This document shows, piece by piece, positions 10,101 to 18,242 of a stretch of 64,000 nt of DNA. The notes beneath the pieces were generated by a model, which saw nothing but the letters and a program-made list of their open reading frames with translations, made no database searches and was not told the origin of the DNA. Where the stretch lies: contig CAMYPM010000003.1 in the NCBI GenBank assembly GCA_947290775.1, positions 82,641 to 146,640 on the forward strand. The letters are read 5' to 3'. The DNA comes from an uncultured Bacteroidales bacterium. Its GTDB lineage: Bacteria; Bacteroidota; Bacteroidia; Bacteroidales; Porphyromonadaceae. Position numbers and translations under genes: made by a program. The number at the start of each line of letters is the position of its first letter. The stretch's first letter is position 1.

Positions 10101-10508
10101 ATTGTAGATAAATGTATTGTATTCTTTCTTTCGATAAAAAGCTGTATTAGCTTGTCTTTTACCTCTCGGTTGCTTAGGCTTTGTACGAATAGAGTGCATA
10201 CGTATAGCCTTTCTGCCCTTCTCTAAAGCCCCATCAAAGGCTCCTCCCGAAGTGGTTTTCTCCTCTGCGGCTTTAGTTTGCAGGGGTTCCATAGAGAGAC
10301 GCTCTGTATAGGTTTCGTTGTAGTTCTGAAGAAGTGTCGTGTAGCTTTGATCGAAGGCGGTTGCTCCATTGTAGTAAACGTTATAGCGTGTAGTGAAGTT
10401 ATGATAGAAACGAGTTGAAGCAGTGTTATTTTGTACAGAGCAACCTATGCCGAATGAGAGCAGCAAAATAAACAACAGAGAGAAAGCAAGGTAGGCTAAA
10501 TGTTTCAT
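7194..10508 (-). CDS. porW: PorW/SprE-like TPR lipoprotein of the type IX secretion system
   Basis: 1,104 residues. A lipobox (LLSFGIGC, Cys at about 23) is followed by a segment typical of SprE/PorW (FYHNFTTRYNVYYNGATAF). A long tetratricopeptide-rich region runs to about residue 750. From about 960 the protein is low-complexity: a VDSAI tripeptide-like repeat, then a very basic tail rich in K, R, E and Q, probably a charged helix. In Porphyromonas and Flavobacterium this family is needed for type IX secretion, probably at the periplasmic face of the outer-membrane complex. It is the last gene of aroA-orf-porW, six bases after the Cys-rich gene. The symbol rests on family resemblance. Confidence 0.78.
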   Translation of the reverse strand: MKHLAYLAFSLLFILLLSFGIGCSVQNNTASTRFYHNFTTRYNVYYNGATAFDQSYTTLLQNYNETYTERLSMEPLQTKAAEEKTTSGGAFDGALEKGRKAIRMHSIRTKPKQPRGKRQANTAFYRKKEYNTFIYNAWILVGKSQYYNGDFLDAMATFSYMARLYRDEPNIRAIARLWQSRCYIALGWVPDAERTLATVSSEDTRKQKGLYAKALADVALTKDDPSEAIEPLKRAIKYEKDKLTRIRLRFLLGQIQQECGRNSEAKHSFKKVISAAPPFEAEVAARLNIIGIDAASNKQNALRQLKSMQHNGRYKTVVDRVSYTKGMLLLEARDTIKAIEAFSFGIEHSTEQKHAYALNAITLAEIYLAQNDFIAAQEMLSLGMGALDHNFERYDTLSTLSKQLDKLAIHFRSVREQDSLRSLASMPEQERFRIIDSAITAYKKEQRESKRTAQMEEQQSRSQSFNEQMGERGTEEILPPAGTINDNSFYFYNPQLIERGKTLFKKKWGSRALEDDWQRRNKQLVPGKGFSTLESTSQPTQGDDSTATEVSNTPTEEEQEASQDPTKREYYLAQLPFSEEAITASDAIIQKDLSEAGAILNEEMELFEPAIHTYEDLLRRYPDYENRFRVYYTLYMICERINKAEEAMKWRNMMIKYYPNEVLTKKVASPDYLLSLKQQEDRENELYQHAYDAYFRGDASSVLTTLDSLISTYPLTELKPKALFLQGLAYALKGNANNFSEKLTALVSEYSKDETALIAQEMLAGLKAGRTLVPGGYSGLDYSSIFGTGDNEFAVDSLTFSHSFETDKYHALLIASPEIERNALLFTIATFNFAHYTDYIMDLKLEEHADYLLIDIAPIPDKTIMRSYMRKAYSPDGFMKELSDNALLLPISEDNLQKIKAGLSLPHYINYLADTLITSLPEAAIPLEHYAEQRILKEEGNSNAEPTTDRPKDTVRELPDQPNEVHKEVKPIEPLPLPQDSTTSRNKKLPLPVDSVTISTGVVDSAIVDSAIVDSAIMLTDSTTIAETPIKYEDVRKLRQERIKAERKAKRERQEALKRAKKEREEQLKARKKEREKKERLRKEQQRQREKERRAQQRSKQRKR
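7461..7503 (-). repeat. 15-bp coding repeat in porW (VDSAI units)
   Basis: AGCACTATCTACTAT occurs at 7461-7475 and 7476-7490 as perfect copies, followed by a partial third copy. It encodes three VDSAI units before the basic tail. The in-frame 15-base period could change copy number without breaking the frame. Confidence 0.85.
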
Positions 10509-10514
10509 CTCGCA

Positions 10515-10958
10515 CTATAGCTCCGTTTGAGTCGCCTTTTCTATCGTTGTCTTAAGTTGTATGGGAAGCGCAATGCCCCTTTTGGATATACTAGCCAGCC
10601 AGTCAAGCCTCTCCTCTGGTCGTAGAGTTTCAAATACCTCACGAAACTCCTCGGCCTCTTCATCTTTGTATTGGGTAGAGGTACGTCCTTTGTATAGATC
10701 TAACTCCTCATCATCATAGTACACGATGTTGGATTTCTTTATTGGCTTGTGGTGCTCCGTGCAACAATCTCCCCCTACACAAGTAGAGCAGGGCGTTGAG
10801 GGAGTTGGCTTTTGTCCCCACGATTCAATACTTTCGTCAAGGTCGTGGAGATGCAAGGTGCGTTGTCCTCTCCGCTTGGCTTTAACTTGCCAGTAGTAGA
10901 TGAACAGTGCTAATAGCACAATACCGGGCAAGAAGGTAATAAGACTCTTCCAAATCAT
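10515..10958 (-). CDS. Small membrane-anchored Cys-rich protein, unknown function
   Basis: 147 residues, not recognised. An N-terminal transmembrane helix (about 5-23) is followed by a basic stretch (KAKRRGQR). A Cys cluster CSTCVGGDCCTEHH at about 58-71 has four Cys and two His, resembling a metal or Fe-S site. The C-terminal half is acidic and helical. By the positive-inside rule the Cys part should face the cytoplasm. It sits 23 bases after aroA and 6 bases before porW, so all three are probably cotranscribed. The conserved-looking position beside porW hints at an envelope role, but that is inference. Confidence 0.7.
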   Translation of the reverse strand: MIWKSLITFLPGIVLLALFIYYWQVKAKRRGQRTLHLHDLDESIESWGQKPTPSTPCSTCVGGDCCTEHHKPIKKSNIVYYDDEELDLYKGRTSTQYKDEEAEEFREVFETLRPEERLDWLASISKRGIALPIQLKTTIEKATQTEL

Positions 10959-10981
10959 GTTTCAAAGTTAATCAATTGAGG

Positions 10982-12280
10982 CTATGTAGTAAAGCCAACT
11001 TGTCGGGCTATTGTATAAAAAGAGAGGAAACTCTTGCTCACAACTTCAGGTTCAAGGATAATAGTCTCTCTTTCGGTAGCTACCGTGAGGATAGTTGCTG
11101 CCATAGCGATGCGGTGATCGCCTATAGGATCAATATGAATCGGACCTTTTGGCGCACTCCATTGACCTTCGAAGCTAAGGCTGTCCGAGTCGTGCGTCAC
11201 TTTGTAGCCGAATGCAGCGGCTAAGTCCACAAGGCTCTCAAATCGATCACTTTCTTTGTGTGCGAGCCGTGTTAATCCAGAGAGTTTAAACTGCTTATGC
11301 TGACCTAATAGGGCAGCTAAATAGGCAGGCGCTAAGTCGGGGCATTCATCCAACTGAAACTGCAGTTTACTTGCTATAGGTAGTTCTCTATCGCGCTGTA
11401 GGAGTATGCCATCCTTTCCGAAAATAGTTACTACGCCCAGTTGGTAGAAATCGTATGCAATTCGTTTATCCCCCTGAAGATCACCGCACTTGTAGCCCTC
11501 CAATAGTAGAGTAGTAGGGCCCTTTTCTTGAGCTACCCATCCGTATAGATAGGAGGCTGCAGACCAGTCTCGCTCCGGACAGAGGAGCATTTGTCGTAGT
11601 GTTACAGCATTGTAGGATGAAGGCTGAATGATCAGGCCGCTACTCCCTTCTTTTATTTTTCCTCCTGCTTTGCACATAAGAGCTTGGGTTAAAGCTAAAT
11701 AGCTGCCTGATAGAGCTTCCGTAGGCTGAGAGAGGGTAAGCGATTCGGATAAGTAGGGGGCGATAAGCAAGATTGCAGAGCGGAACTGGCTTGTATCACG
11801 GTCTATTTCATCGTCCAATACCCCTCCGCTGAGTGGCTTTTTTGCAGGAAATACGGTTACTTCGATTCCTTTGTCTGATTTATGCCAATGAATACAGGCA
11901 CCCCATTCATTGAGTTGGTTAATTAGGGGAAGAATGGGTCTTTGTGCAAGTCTGCCGCTTGTCTCAAAATGGATAGGTCGATTCGTTTTCAGAGAAGCAA
12001 TGGCTATCATAAAGCGCCAAACAGCCCCTGATGCACCTACAAATATGGTGTTACTTTCTCCATCAAGTAGAGACAGTACTGCTTGTTGCATCAGAGCTAC
12101 GTCATCGCAACCTTTCAGGCCGGGAGACCATTCTCTGAGGGAAGAAATAGAGCCTTCCAAAGCCATCATGCCCATTACGCGAATGAGATAGCTTTTGCTA
12201 TAGGGCATAGAGGAAATAAAGATTGGAACTTCTATGCAACACTGCCTTTTCTTATATTGAGTGGGCAACTTATACTTCAT
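10982..12280 (-). CDS. aroA: 3-phosphoshikimate 1-carboxyvinyltransferase (EPSP synthase)
   Basis: 432 residues. It joins shikimate 3-phosphate and PEP in the shikimate pathway. The N-terminus is divergent (MPYSKSYLIR) but keeps the K-S-x3-R residues that bind substrate. GASGAVWRF replaces the usual GNAGTAxR. DWSAASYLYGW, CPDLAP (catalytic Asp), HKESDR (Glu), GDHRIAMA and VSKSFLSF (Lys) are all present, so the enzyme should work. The glycine-loop changes are worth noting. It is first of a probable operon with the Cys-rich gene and porW. No other shikimate gene lies in the window. Confidence 0.92.
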   Translation of the reverse strand: MKYKLPTQYKKRQCCIEVPIFISSMPYSKSYLIRVMGMMALEGSISSLREWSPGLKGCDDVALMQQAVLSLLDGESNTIFVGASGAVWRFMIAIASLKTNRPIHFETSGRLAQRPILPLINQLNEWGACIHWHKSDKGIEVTVFPAKKPLSGGVLDDEIDRDTSQFRSAILLIAPYLSESLTLSQPTEALSGSYLALTQALMCKAGGKIKEGSSGLIIQPSSYNAVTLRQMLLCPERDWSAASYLYGWVAQEKGPTTLLLEGYKCGDLQGDKRIAYDFYQLGVVTIFGKDGILLQRDRELPIASKLQFQLDECPDLAPAYLAALLGQHKQFKLSGLTRLAHKESDRFESLVDLAAAFGYKVTHDSDSLSFEGQWSAPKGPIHIDPIGDHRIAMAATILTVATERETIILEPEVVSKSFLSFYTIARQVGFTT

Positions 12281-12344
12281 ATTTACATTCCCTAATGCTT
12301 AGTCTTATAACGGATGAATAGGGTCGTTTGTTGTAACTAAGTTG

Positions 12345-12476
12345 TCTACGAGGTAGCAAAATAATATCGTGACCAAACGAAAATTACATCACGTAGAAAA
12401 AAATTTTTCTACGTGAACAAAAAGATTTTTCATCACGAAGAAAAATTTTTTTGTACGTGACCTAATTTGGCCGAGT
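12345..12476. repeat. Three degenerate 44-bp repeats with embedded palindromes
   Basis: TCACG starts at 12389 and 12433, and CGTGA occurs at 12368, 12412 and 12456, so the period is exactly 44 bases. Unit 2 carries a 28-base palindrome with 13-base arms (TCACGTAGAAAAA and its complement around AA) at 12389-12416. Unit 3 has an imperfect one at 12433-12460. Unit 1 retains only the right arm end. CCTAATTTGG is repeated at 12461-12470 and 12498-12507. The tract lies in a 373-base gap between aroA and crcB. Confidence 0.75.
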
Positions 12477-12584
12477 ACAGAGGAGATTGAAGTATCACCT
12501 AATTTGGAGCCGTCTACAAATAGGAAAGACGTATAATAGAGTGGAGTGGTTTCGTGATAGGCTGAGCGTGTATTCTCCCCTCCT

Positions 12585-12624
12585 TCAAAAAAAGAGAGGG
12601 AGCCACTTACGTAGTACCCTCTCT
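12585..12624 (-). terminator. Terminator of the TonB receptor-crcB unit
   Basis: On the minus strand AGAGAGGG (12624-12617) pairs with CCCTCTCT (12600-12593), followed by a run of T. It lies about 30 bases past the crcB stop. Confidence 0.75.
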
Positions 12625-12653
12625 AAGTATAAATGCAATTTCGATACAGAAAG

Positions 12654-13031
12654 TCAAGTCCGAAGGTTTGAGGCTAAATGAATCGCCAATCCCAATGCAA
12701 GAAAACTCAATGTTAAGGACAAGAAGACATATCCTAAAGCTTGTAGCCAAGCGCCATTCTTTAGAAGTGTAACTGTGTCCATTGAGAATGTACTGAAAGT
12801 GGTGAATCCCCCACACAGACCCACAGCGAGTAGAAGTCGTATAGAGTTATCTCGGTGAATAGGTGCCGAATAGCGTGTCGCAATCCAACCCAGAAGAAAT
12901 GATCCTACAACATTAACCAACAAAGTAGCAGTCCGACCATGCCATCCCAAGCTACCTGCAACTGCCGTTACTCCGTAGCGCAACAAGGCACCTACACCTC
13001 CTCCAATGAAAACGAATAGTATCGAGAGCAT
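12654..13031 (-). CDS. crcB: CrcB/Fluc fluoride channel
   Basis: 125 residues with four hydrophobic helices. Fluc proteins form dual-topology dimers that export fluoride and so protect enolase and pyrophosphatase. Signature segments are GGGVGALLRYG, LLVNVVGSFLLGW (pore Asn) and GLCGGFTTFSTFS (the Phe box and Na+ site). It starts nine bases after the TonB receptor stop, so the two are probably cotranscribed. No fluoride riboswitch fits in that gap. Confidence 0.95.
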   Translation of the reverse strand: MLSILFVFIGGGVGALLRYGVTAVAGSLGWHGRTATLLVNVVGSFLLGWIATRYSAPIHRDNSIRLLLAVGLCGGFTTFSTFSMDTVTLLKNGAWLQALGYVFLSLTLSFLALGLAIHLASNLRT

Positions 13032-13040
13032 TTAGTTAGC

Positions 13041-15347
13041 TTACTTCCAAGGCGTATAAGTAAGCGTACACTCTATGCGACGCGGAGCAATAGACTGGAA
13101 TAAGTTCCGTCCTAAAGAAGAGAAGAGGAAAGCGCGGCGCTCATTGTTGGTGATGTTACGTATGCACGCACTTAATGTGAAATGCCCCTTAGTCACGGAG
13201 GCTTGTGCTCCGAGGACTACATTAAAAGGTTCTTTGAGATCCTCTTTCGTACTCCAATAGATAGAGCCGGTGCCATTTAAATCTGCTCCAATGCTCCAAC
13301 TGCTGATAAAGGCACTTGGCTTAAGTCTGTGCGTATAGTTAGCGCGTAGCGAAAGGGTATGTGCAGGTACATATGGAATTTTCACTTCGTAGGCTGGATT
13401 AGACTCTCTCTCCGGAATGCGTAAGCGAGCGTGGGTGTAGCCATAATCAGCAGCCAACAATAAAGAGGATATAGGCTTGTACACCAAACTTACTTCTGCA
13501 CCAAGATATTTCCCCGTTCCATAGTTAGTCTGCTGTCTACCAAGGCCTGAGGCCACAAAGTCGGTAAGCTGTAGATCTGACGTACGAGTAGCAAAGAGTG
13601 CCACATCAAATTGTAAGCGTTTGTTGAATAGGAGACTATTGAATCCAAGTTCTAGGTTATTGCTCCGTTCTGGCTTGTAGCTCAAGCGTTCACTCAGATC
13701 CGGCTGTGGGGCTGCAGGTTTATGCATTAGTGCAGATACAATATCGGTCACTTGTCGCCCTTGTAACACTTCAGCAAAGGCCTGTTCGTTGTAGCCACCG
13801 GCTTTATATCCTTGTGAATAGGAGAAGTAGGTCGTCACATTCGGAGTACAGCTATACTGAAGAGCAACCTTAGGCGAGCCCTGTACGAATGTTCGATGCA
13901 GCTTGCCGTTTAGCTGAGTTGGGGCTGAAAAGGGCTTTTTATTACCATCCTTATCTACGAGATCAAATGAAAGCGCCATGCCCGTGTCGTAGTCTAAGGC
14001 TAAGCGATCAATTCCAAGATGCATACCTAAGGTTAAGGTTAGACCACGAAGGGTAAAGAGATCATTGAGTGCATATTGTGCATAGATAGATCCGCCTAAC
14101 TCAGGCTTTTTAAAAGAAAGGTCCACTCCCTGTGGTGCATCGGTGCGCAGTACTAAGCGAGCAGGCATTGGCAGCTTATCATTCAGTTTATTAAACTGAG
14201 GAGCAAACATACCTTTCAAAGCATCTATTCCAAATGTGATGGGAGAATTAAGATCTACCCCTTTGTAATAGGCAAATGCGCCTGTGGATAACTGATGTCG
14301 GTTGTCCTTACTGTGCCACTTGAAAAGGGCTTCAGCTGTAGTGGCAAAAGCCTTTTGACGCTGTTGAACCGTAAATAAATTCCGAGGAGAGTAGTCTTGG
14401 TCCATCTGCATCTTATCCGTAAGATACTCGCCACTTAATGCTAAGTTGAAAGAGGTCTGCTCACGTTGACGAAGCCATAGCAAACGCATTGAAGCTATAC
14501 CACGCTCATAATTGGAGGGAGCATTGAGTGCAAGTGGTTCCATAACATCCTTTTCTGCATTGTAGGGACGATATGGGAAGGCGCCTTGATCCACCCAATT
14601 GCCATAGAGCTGAAAAGAGAGATTGTCAATTACATTGGGATGCCAGCCGACTTTTAATAAGATAGAGAGGTCTTTTTCAGAATCGGCAGGTTTACCTGTT
14701 ACACTATTTGTCCAATACCCTTTACGAAAGCTTCCCTTGGTCGCTATACTGTGTGCAACTCGTGGGTTATATACAAAAGAAGTGGCAGTTTGAAAAGCAA
14801 AGAGCCCCGGATATCCACCGGTTATACTGTACTGCTCTAAACGACGATCAAAAGGCGAATAGGTACGCACGTTAATAATACCTCCTAATGCATTGCGCCC
14901 ATAAAGTGTGCCTTGAGGTCCACGGAGCACTTCTATTGAATGTATCATGGGAGTGGAAAAAAGCAGTCCATTGCGGTTCATCTGAGGAACTCCATCTACG
15001 TAGACTCCTATAGACTGTCCTCCATAACGTGAGCCGACTCCTCTAATATAAAAAGCACTTGAAGCCGCTGAGCCATATTCGGGAATATGAAGATTAGGGA
15101 CTATAGCAGAAAGATCCCTTACATTACGAAAGCCACTCTGCTCCAGTACGGTGGGGTTTATATAAGTACGTGCTGTGGGGAGTGAGCGCTCTGCATTCGT
15201 TTCTCGAGACGGAGATGTGACTACAACCTCACCAAGACGTACAGTAGCAAGAGAATCTCTCGTCTCGGCTGCGGATTGCGCATGAATGAGAGAAGGAGAG
15301 AAGCTACAAGCAATTGCTACGGTTAGTAGTTTTTCTAACTTGAACAT
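13041..15347 (-). CDS. TonB-dependent outer-membrane receptor
   Basis: 768 residues. A signal peptide (MFKLEKLLTVAIACSFSPSLIHA) precedes a TonB-box-like region (LGEVVVTSP). The plug domain spans about 55-165 with YIRGVGSRYGGQSIGVYVDG and RGPQGTLYGRNALGGIINV. A 22-strand barrel follows and ends in an aromatic-rich terminus (LTYTPWK). The substrate cannot be read from the sequence. No SusD partner is present, and the plug style resembles siderophore, haem or cobalamin receptors rather than SusC. The upstream gap to the ackA terminator is only about 25 bases and no promoter consensus was seen. Confidence 0.93.
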   Translation of the reverse strand: MFKLEKLLTVAIACSFSPSLIHAQSAAETRDSLATVRLGEVVVTSPSRETNAERSLPTARTYINPTVLEQSGFRNVRDLSAIVPNLHIPEYGSAASSAFYIRGVGSRYGGQSIGVYVDGVPQMNRNGLLFSTPMIHSIEVLRGPQGTLYGRNALGGIINVRTYSPFDRRLEQYSITGGYPGLFAFQTATSFVYNPRVAHSIATKGSFRKGYWTNSVTGKPADSEKDLSILLKVGWHPNVIDNLSFQLYGNWVDQGAFPYRPYNAEKDVMEPLALNAPSNYERGIASMRLLWLRQREQTSFNLALSGEYLTDKMQMDQDYSPRNLFTVQQRQKAFATTAEALFKWHSKDNRHQLSTGAFAYYKGVDLNSPITFGIDALKGMFAPQFNKLNDKLPMPARLVLRTDAPQGVDLSFKKPELGGSIYAQYALNDLFTLRGLTLTLGMHLGIDRLALDYDTGMALSFDLVDKDGNKKPFSAPTQLNGKLHRTFVQGSPKVALQYSCTPNVTTYFSYSQGYKAGGYNEQAFAEVLQGRQVTDIVSALMHKPAAPQPDLSERLSYKPERSNNLELGFNSLLFNKRLQFDVALFATRTSDLQLTDFVASGLGRQQTNYGTGKYLGAEVSLVYKPISSLLLAADYGYTHARLRIPERESNPAYEVKIPYVPAHTLSLRANYTHRLKPSAFISSWSIGADLNGTGSIYWSTKEDLKEPFNVVLGAQASVTKGHFTLSACIRNITNNERRAFLFSSLGRNLFQSIAPRRIECTLTYTPWK

Positions 15348-15390
15348 TGTGTTTTTGATTATATTTTAGGGATGAAAGTATGAGTGCCAA

Positions 15391-15423
15391 AAGAAGTCTG
15401 TACTGATTTAGTACAGACTTCTT
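15391..15423 (-). terminator. Terminator of the pta-ackA operon
   Basis: A perfect 14-bp stem (AAGAAGTCTGTACT and its complement) closes a five-base loop and is followed on the minus strand by TTTT. It lies 26 bases after the ackA stop. Confidence 0.85.
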
Positions 15424-15448
15424 AGTTGCTAACCAATGAGGCAAATGG

Positions 15449-16648
15449 TTACTTATTTACTATTTCGTAAGTATCGGAGGCTATCATCAGCTCCTCGTCT
15501 GTCGGTACAACGAGTACCTTAACGCGACTATTTGGAGTGCTGATTACTGCTTCTGTACCATGCACAGAAGCATTGAGTTTCTTATCAATTTCTATGCCCA
15601 TGAACTCCATATTATCACATACAAACTCACGAGTAGAAACTTGATTTTCACCTACGCCACCTGCAAATACCAAGATATCCAATCCGCCCATAGCAGCAGC
15701 AAGAGCACCTAAATATTTGCGGATCTGATAGTCATACATCTTTAGTGCTAACTTAGCGCGCTCGTTTCCTTGTGATATGGCTTCTTCTATTTCACGCATA
15801 TCGGAAGAAACCCCGCTAACGCCAACTACACCGCTCTTCTTATATATAACATCCGACAACTCATCGTAGCTCATCCCTGCTTCCTTACCAAGGAAAAGAA
15901 GCGCGCCTGCATCTAAGTTACCGCTGCGCGTTCCCATAATAAGTCCTTCCATAGTAGTCATACCAAGGGATGTGTCAAGAACCTTACCATTGACTATGGC
16001 ATTCATAGAAGCTCCGTTACCAATATGGGCAGTAACTATCTTAGAGTGATTGAAATCTATACCGGTTATTTCACAAGCACGTTTGCTAATATAGCGATGG
16101 CTGGTACCGTGGAATCCATACTTACGAATACCATACTTTTCGCAGTATTCATAGGGAAGCGCATAGCGATACACATACTCCGGCATAGATTGCTGGAATG
16201 CTGTATCAAAGACTCCTACTTGTGGCACTTTAGGCAACAATTCCGTTACAGCACGAACTCCACTTACCGTAGCCGGATTGTGCAAAGGGGCAAGATTAGT
16301 AAAGGCATTTACATCGTTGATAACATCTTCAGTAATTAAAGTGCTGGTACTATAGCGATCACCACCGTGTACCAAACGATGACCAACTGCTCCTATTTCA
16401 TCCAAACTCTTTAGGCAGCCATACTCCTTGCTTAGCATAGTCTGAAGGATGAAGTCTATAGCTGCAGTATGCTCATTAAGTGGCTTCTCAAGGATAACCT
16501 TTTCTCCATTGGGCAACTTTACCTTTAAGAAGCTTCCCTTGAGCCCCAATTTCTCAACTTGACCTTGTGCAACGACAGTACCTTCCGGCATGTCTATGAG
16601 TTTATACTTTACAGAGCTACTTCCGCAGTTAAGTACTAATATTTTCAT
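15449..16648 (-). CDS. ackA: Acetate kinase
   Basis: 399 residues. It converts acetyl phosphate and ADP to acetate and ATP. Motifs are LNCGSSSVKYKL at the N-terminus, GHRLVHGG, HNPATVSGV, FDTAFQQSMPE, GFHGTSHRYIS (catalytic His region) and TAHIGNGAS. Length is normal. It follows pta by 24 bases and ends in a strong terminator. It makes acetate and fermentative ATP. Confidence 0.97.
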   Translation of the reverse strand: MKILVLNCGSSSVKYKLIDMPEGTVVAQGQVEKLGLKGSFLKVKLPNGEKVILEKPLNEHTAAIDFILQTMLSKEYGCLKSLDEIGAVGHRLVHGGDRYSTSTLITEDVINDVNAFTNLAPLHNPATVSGVRAVTELLPKVPQVGVFDTAFQQSMPEYVYRYALPYEYCEKYGIRKYGFHGTSHRYISKRACEITGIDFNHSKIVTAHIGNGASMNAIVNGKVLDTSLGMTTMEGLIMGTRSGNLDAGALLFLGKEAGMSYDELSDVIYKKSGVVGVSGVSSDMREIEEAISQGNERAKLALKMYDYQIRKYLGALAAAMGGLDILVFAGGVGENQVSTREFVCDNMEFMGIEIDKKLNASVHGTEAVISTPNSRVKVLVVPTDEELMIASDTYEIVNK

Positions 16649-16672
16649 GTCTGTTCTTCCTGTAGATGATTA

Positions 16673-17689
16673 TTACTTCTTATTGGATTTCTTGAGTGAA
16701 ATAGCCTGATTAGCTGTCATAGCTACGAGATTATAAATATCTATAGCAGCACAACCACGACTCAAATCATTCACCGGAGCACCCATACCTTGGAATACAG
16801 GACCAATAGTTGTTGCTCCACCAAGACGCTCTACCATCTTATAAGCTATATTACCTACTTCCAGAGAGGGGAATACAAGTACGTTGGCACGACCGGCAAC
16901 TTTACTATTAGGTGCCTTAAGCTTTCCAATAGACTCTACTAATGCAGCATCTGCTTGGAGTTCACCATCAATAGCCAAATTCGGTGCCATTTCCTTTGCA
17001 ATGCGTGTGGCTTCTACTACCTTATCTACGTCATCTCCCTTGCCGCTGCCTAAAGTTGAGTAGCTCAAGAGGGCAACACGAGGATCTATGCCACATACAT
17101 CACGAGCAGTCTCTGCAGAACATACCGCTATCTCAGCCATTTCTTGTGCTGTAGGACGTGGGGTAACAGCTACATCAGCTACAAGTACAAAACCATTATC
17201 TCCGTAGGGGCTATTCGTCAGAAGAAGGAAAGCCCCACTTACACACTTGATCCCGGGTTTCGTTTTAATGATTTGCAGGGCAGGGCGAAGCACATCCTTC
17301 GTATAACTAATGGCACCGGCTACAAAGCCATCAGCATCTCCGGCCTTCACCATTAAGCAACCATAGTAAAGAGGATCGTTTACAAGCTTTTCAGCTTCCT
17401 CACGAGTCAATCCTTTGCTCTTGCGAAGTTCAACGAGCAGATCTACATAGCTTGCTCGCTTTTTACTATCTACCGGATTGATAATTTCGCTCTTTTCAAT
17501 GTTAGTCAGACCCAATTCCTTTGCCTTTGCGATGATTTCATCGTGCTTGCCTAATAGGATAGGACGAACTACTTTGTCCGCAATAAGTTTGTCAGCAGCC
17601 GTAAGGGTACGAGGTTCTGTCCCTTCGGGTAGCACGATCCGTTGCATATCTTCCTTAGCTCGTGCTATTATTTGATCCATCAATTCCAT
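16673..17689 (-). CDS. pta: Phosphate acetyltransferase
   Basis: 338 residues, the short single-domain form without the N-terminal regulatory domain of the enterobacterial protein. It converts acetyl-CoA and phosphate to acetyl phosphate. Typical segments are IVLPEGTEPRT, LLSYSTLGSGKG and ANVLVFPSLEVGNIAYK. The start MELMDQIIARAKED offers a second ATG three codons later. It forms an operon with ackA. Confidence 0.97.
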   Translation of the reverse strand: MELMDQIIARAKEDMQRIVLPEGTEPRTLTAADKLIADKVVRPILLGKHDEIIAKAKELGLTNIEKSEIINPVDSKKRASYVDLLVELRKSKGLTREEAEKLVNDPLYYGCLMVKAGDADGFVAGAISYTKDVLRPALQIIKTKPGIKCVSGAFLLLTNSPYGDNGFVLVADVAVTPRPTAQEMAEIAVCSAETARDVCGIDPRVALLSYSTLGSGKGDDVDKVVEATRIAKEMAPNLAIDGELQADAALVESIGKLKAPNSKVAGRANVLVFPSLEVGNIAYKMVERLGGATTIGPVFQGMGAPVNDLSRGCAAIDIYNLVAMTANQAISLKKSNKK

Positions 17690-17829
17690 AAGTATATCCT
17701 TTTGATTAATTATTCAGTCCAAAATGCTTTATACAATAACAATAAAAACACTCTGTCAAACTACGCTATATTAGTTATGCAGCATATTCAACAGAGTGCC
17801 TTTCGTAATCCGATTCTCTCTACTTCTTG

Positions 17830-18150
17830 TTACTTGAGAAGATTTTCTGCCTCTGCTTTTAGGGTTGCTTTTGATTGAACTCCTACTAGTTTCTTTACCA
17901 CTTCACCACTTTTGTTGAAGAAAAGAATAGTAGGAATATTTCTCACGCCATACTTAGCAGGTATTTCGCTATTAGCATCCACATCAATCTTACCAACAAT
18001 GATCTTCCCGGCATATTCATCAGCGAGTTCGTTGATCATAGGACCAACCATTTGACAAGGACCACACCACGTAGCCCAAAAGTCGATGATTACAGGAAGT
18101 CCTTCTGCCATAATTGCTTCATAGGAAGCGTCCGTTATTTCCATTGCCAT
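17830..18150 (-). CDS. trxA: Thioredoxin
   Basis: 106 residues, cytoplasmic (no signal peptide). The redox site WATWCGPC is at about 26-33 and the cis-Pro region is VRNIPTILFF. It reduces protein disulfides and probably supplies electrons to the Tpx and MsrAB found elsewhere in the window. It stands between pta and dnaE with 140 and 92-base gaps. Confidence 0.96.
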   Translation of the reverse strand: MAMEITDASYEAIMAEGLPVIIDFWATWCGPCQMVGPMINELADEYAGKIIVGKIDVDANSEIPAKYGVRNIPTILFFNKSGEVVKKLVGVQSKATLKAEAENLLK

Positions 18151-18228
18151 AAAATAAATCTGCTTTGATATTTAATCAGTTTAACCTCACCCTACCTTTG
18201 CTGTCCACAAAGAGAGCCTTTACTATTG

Positions 18229-18236
18229 CAAAAATA
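18229..18236 (-). promoter_or_regulatory. Possible trxA -7 element
   Basis: TATTTTTG on the minus strand fits TAnnTTTG and lies about 80 bases before the trxA ATG, just after the dnaE stop. No -33 element was found. Confidence 0.4.
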
Positions 18237-18242
18237 GCTAAT

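Noticed and set aside
17144..17356. Plus-strand open frame inside pta
   Set aside because: Shadow frame of the strongly conserved pta gene; the same applies to many frames opposite dnaE, leuS and ileS.
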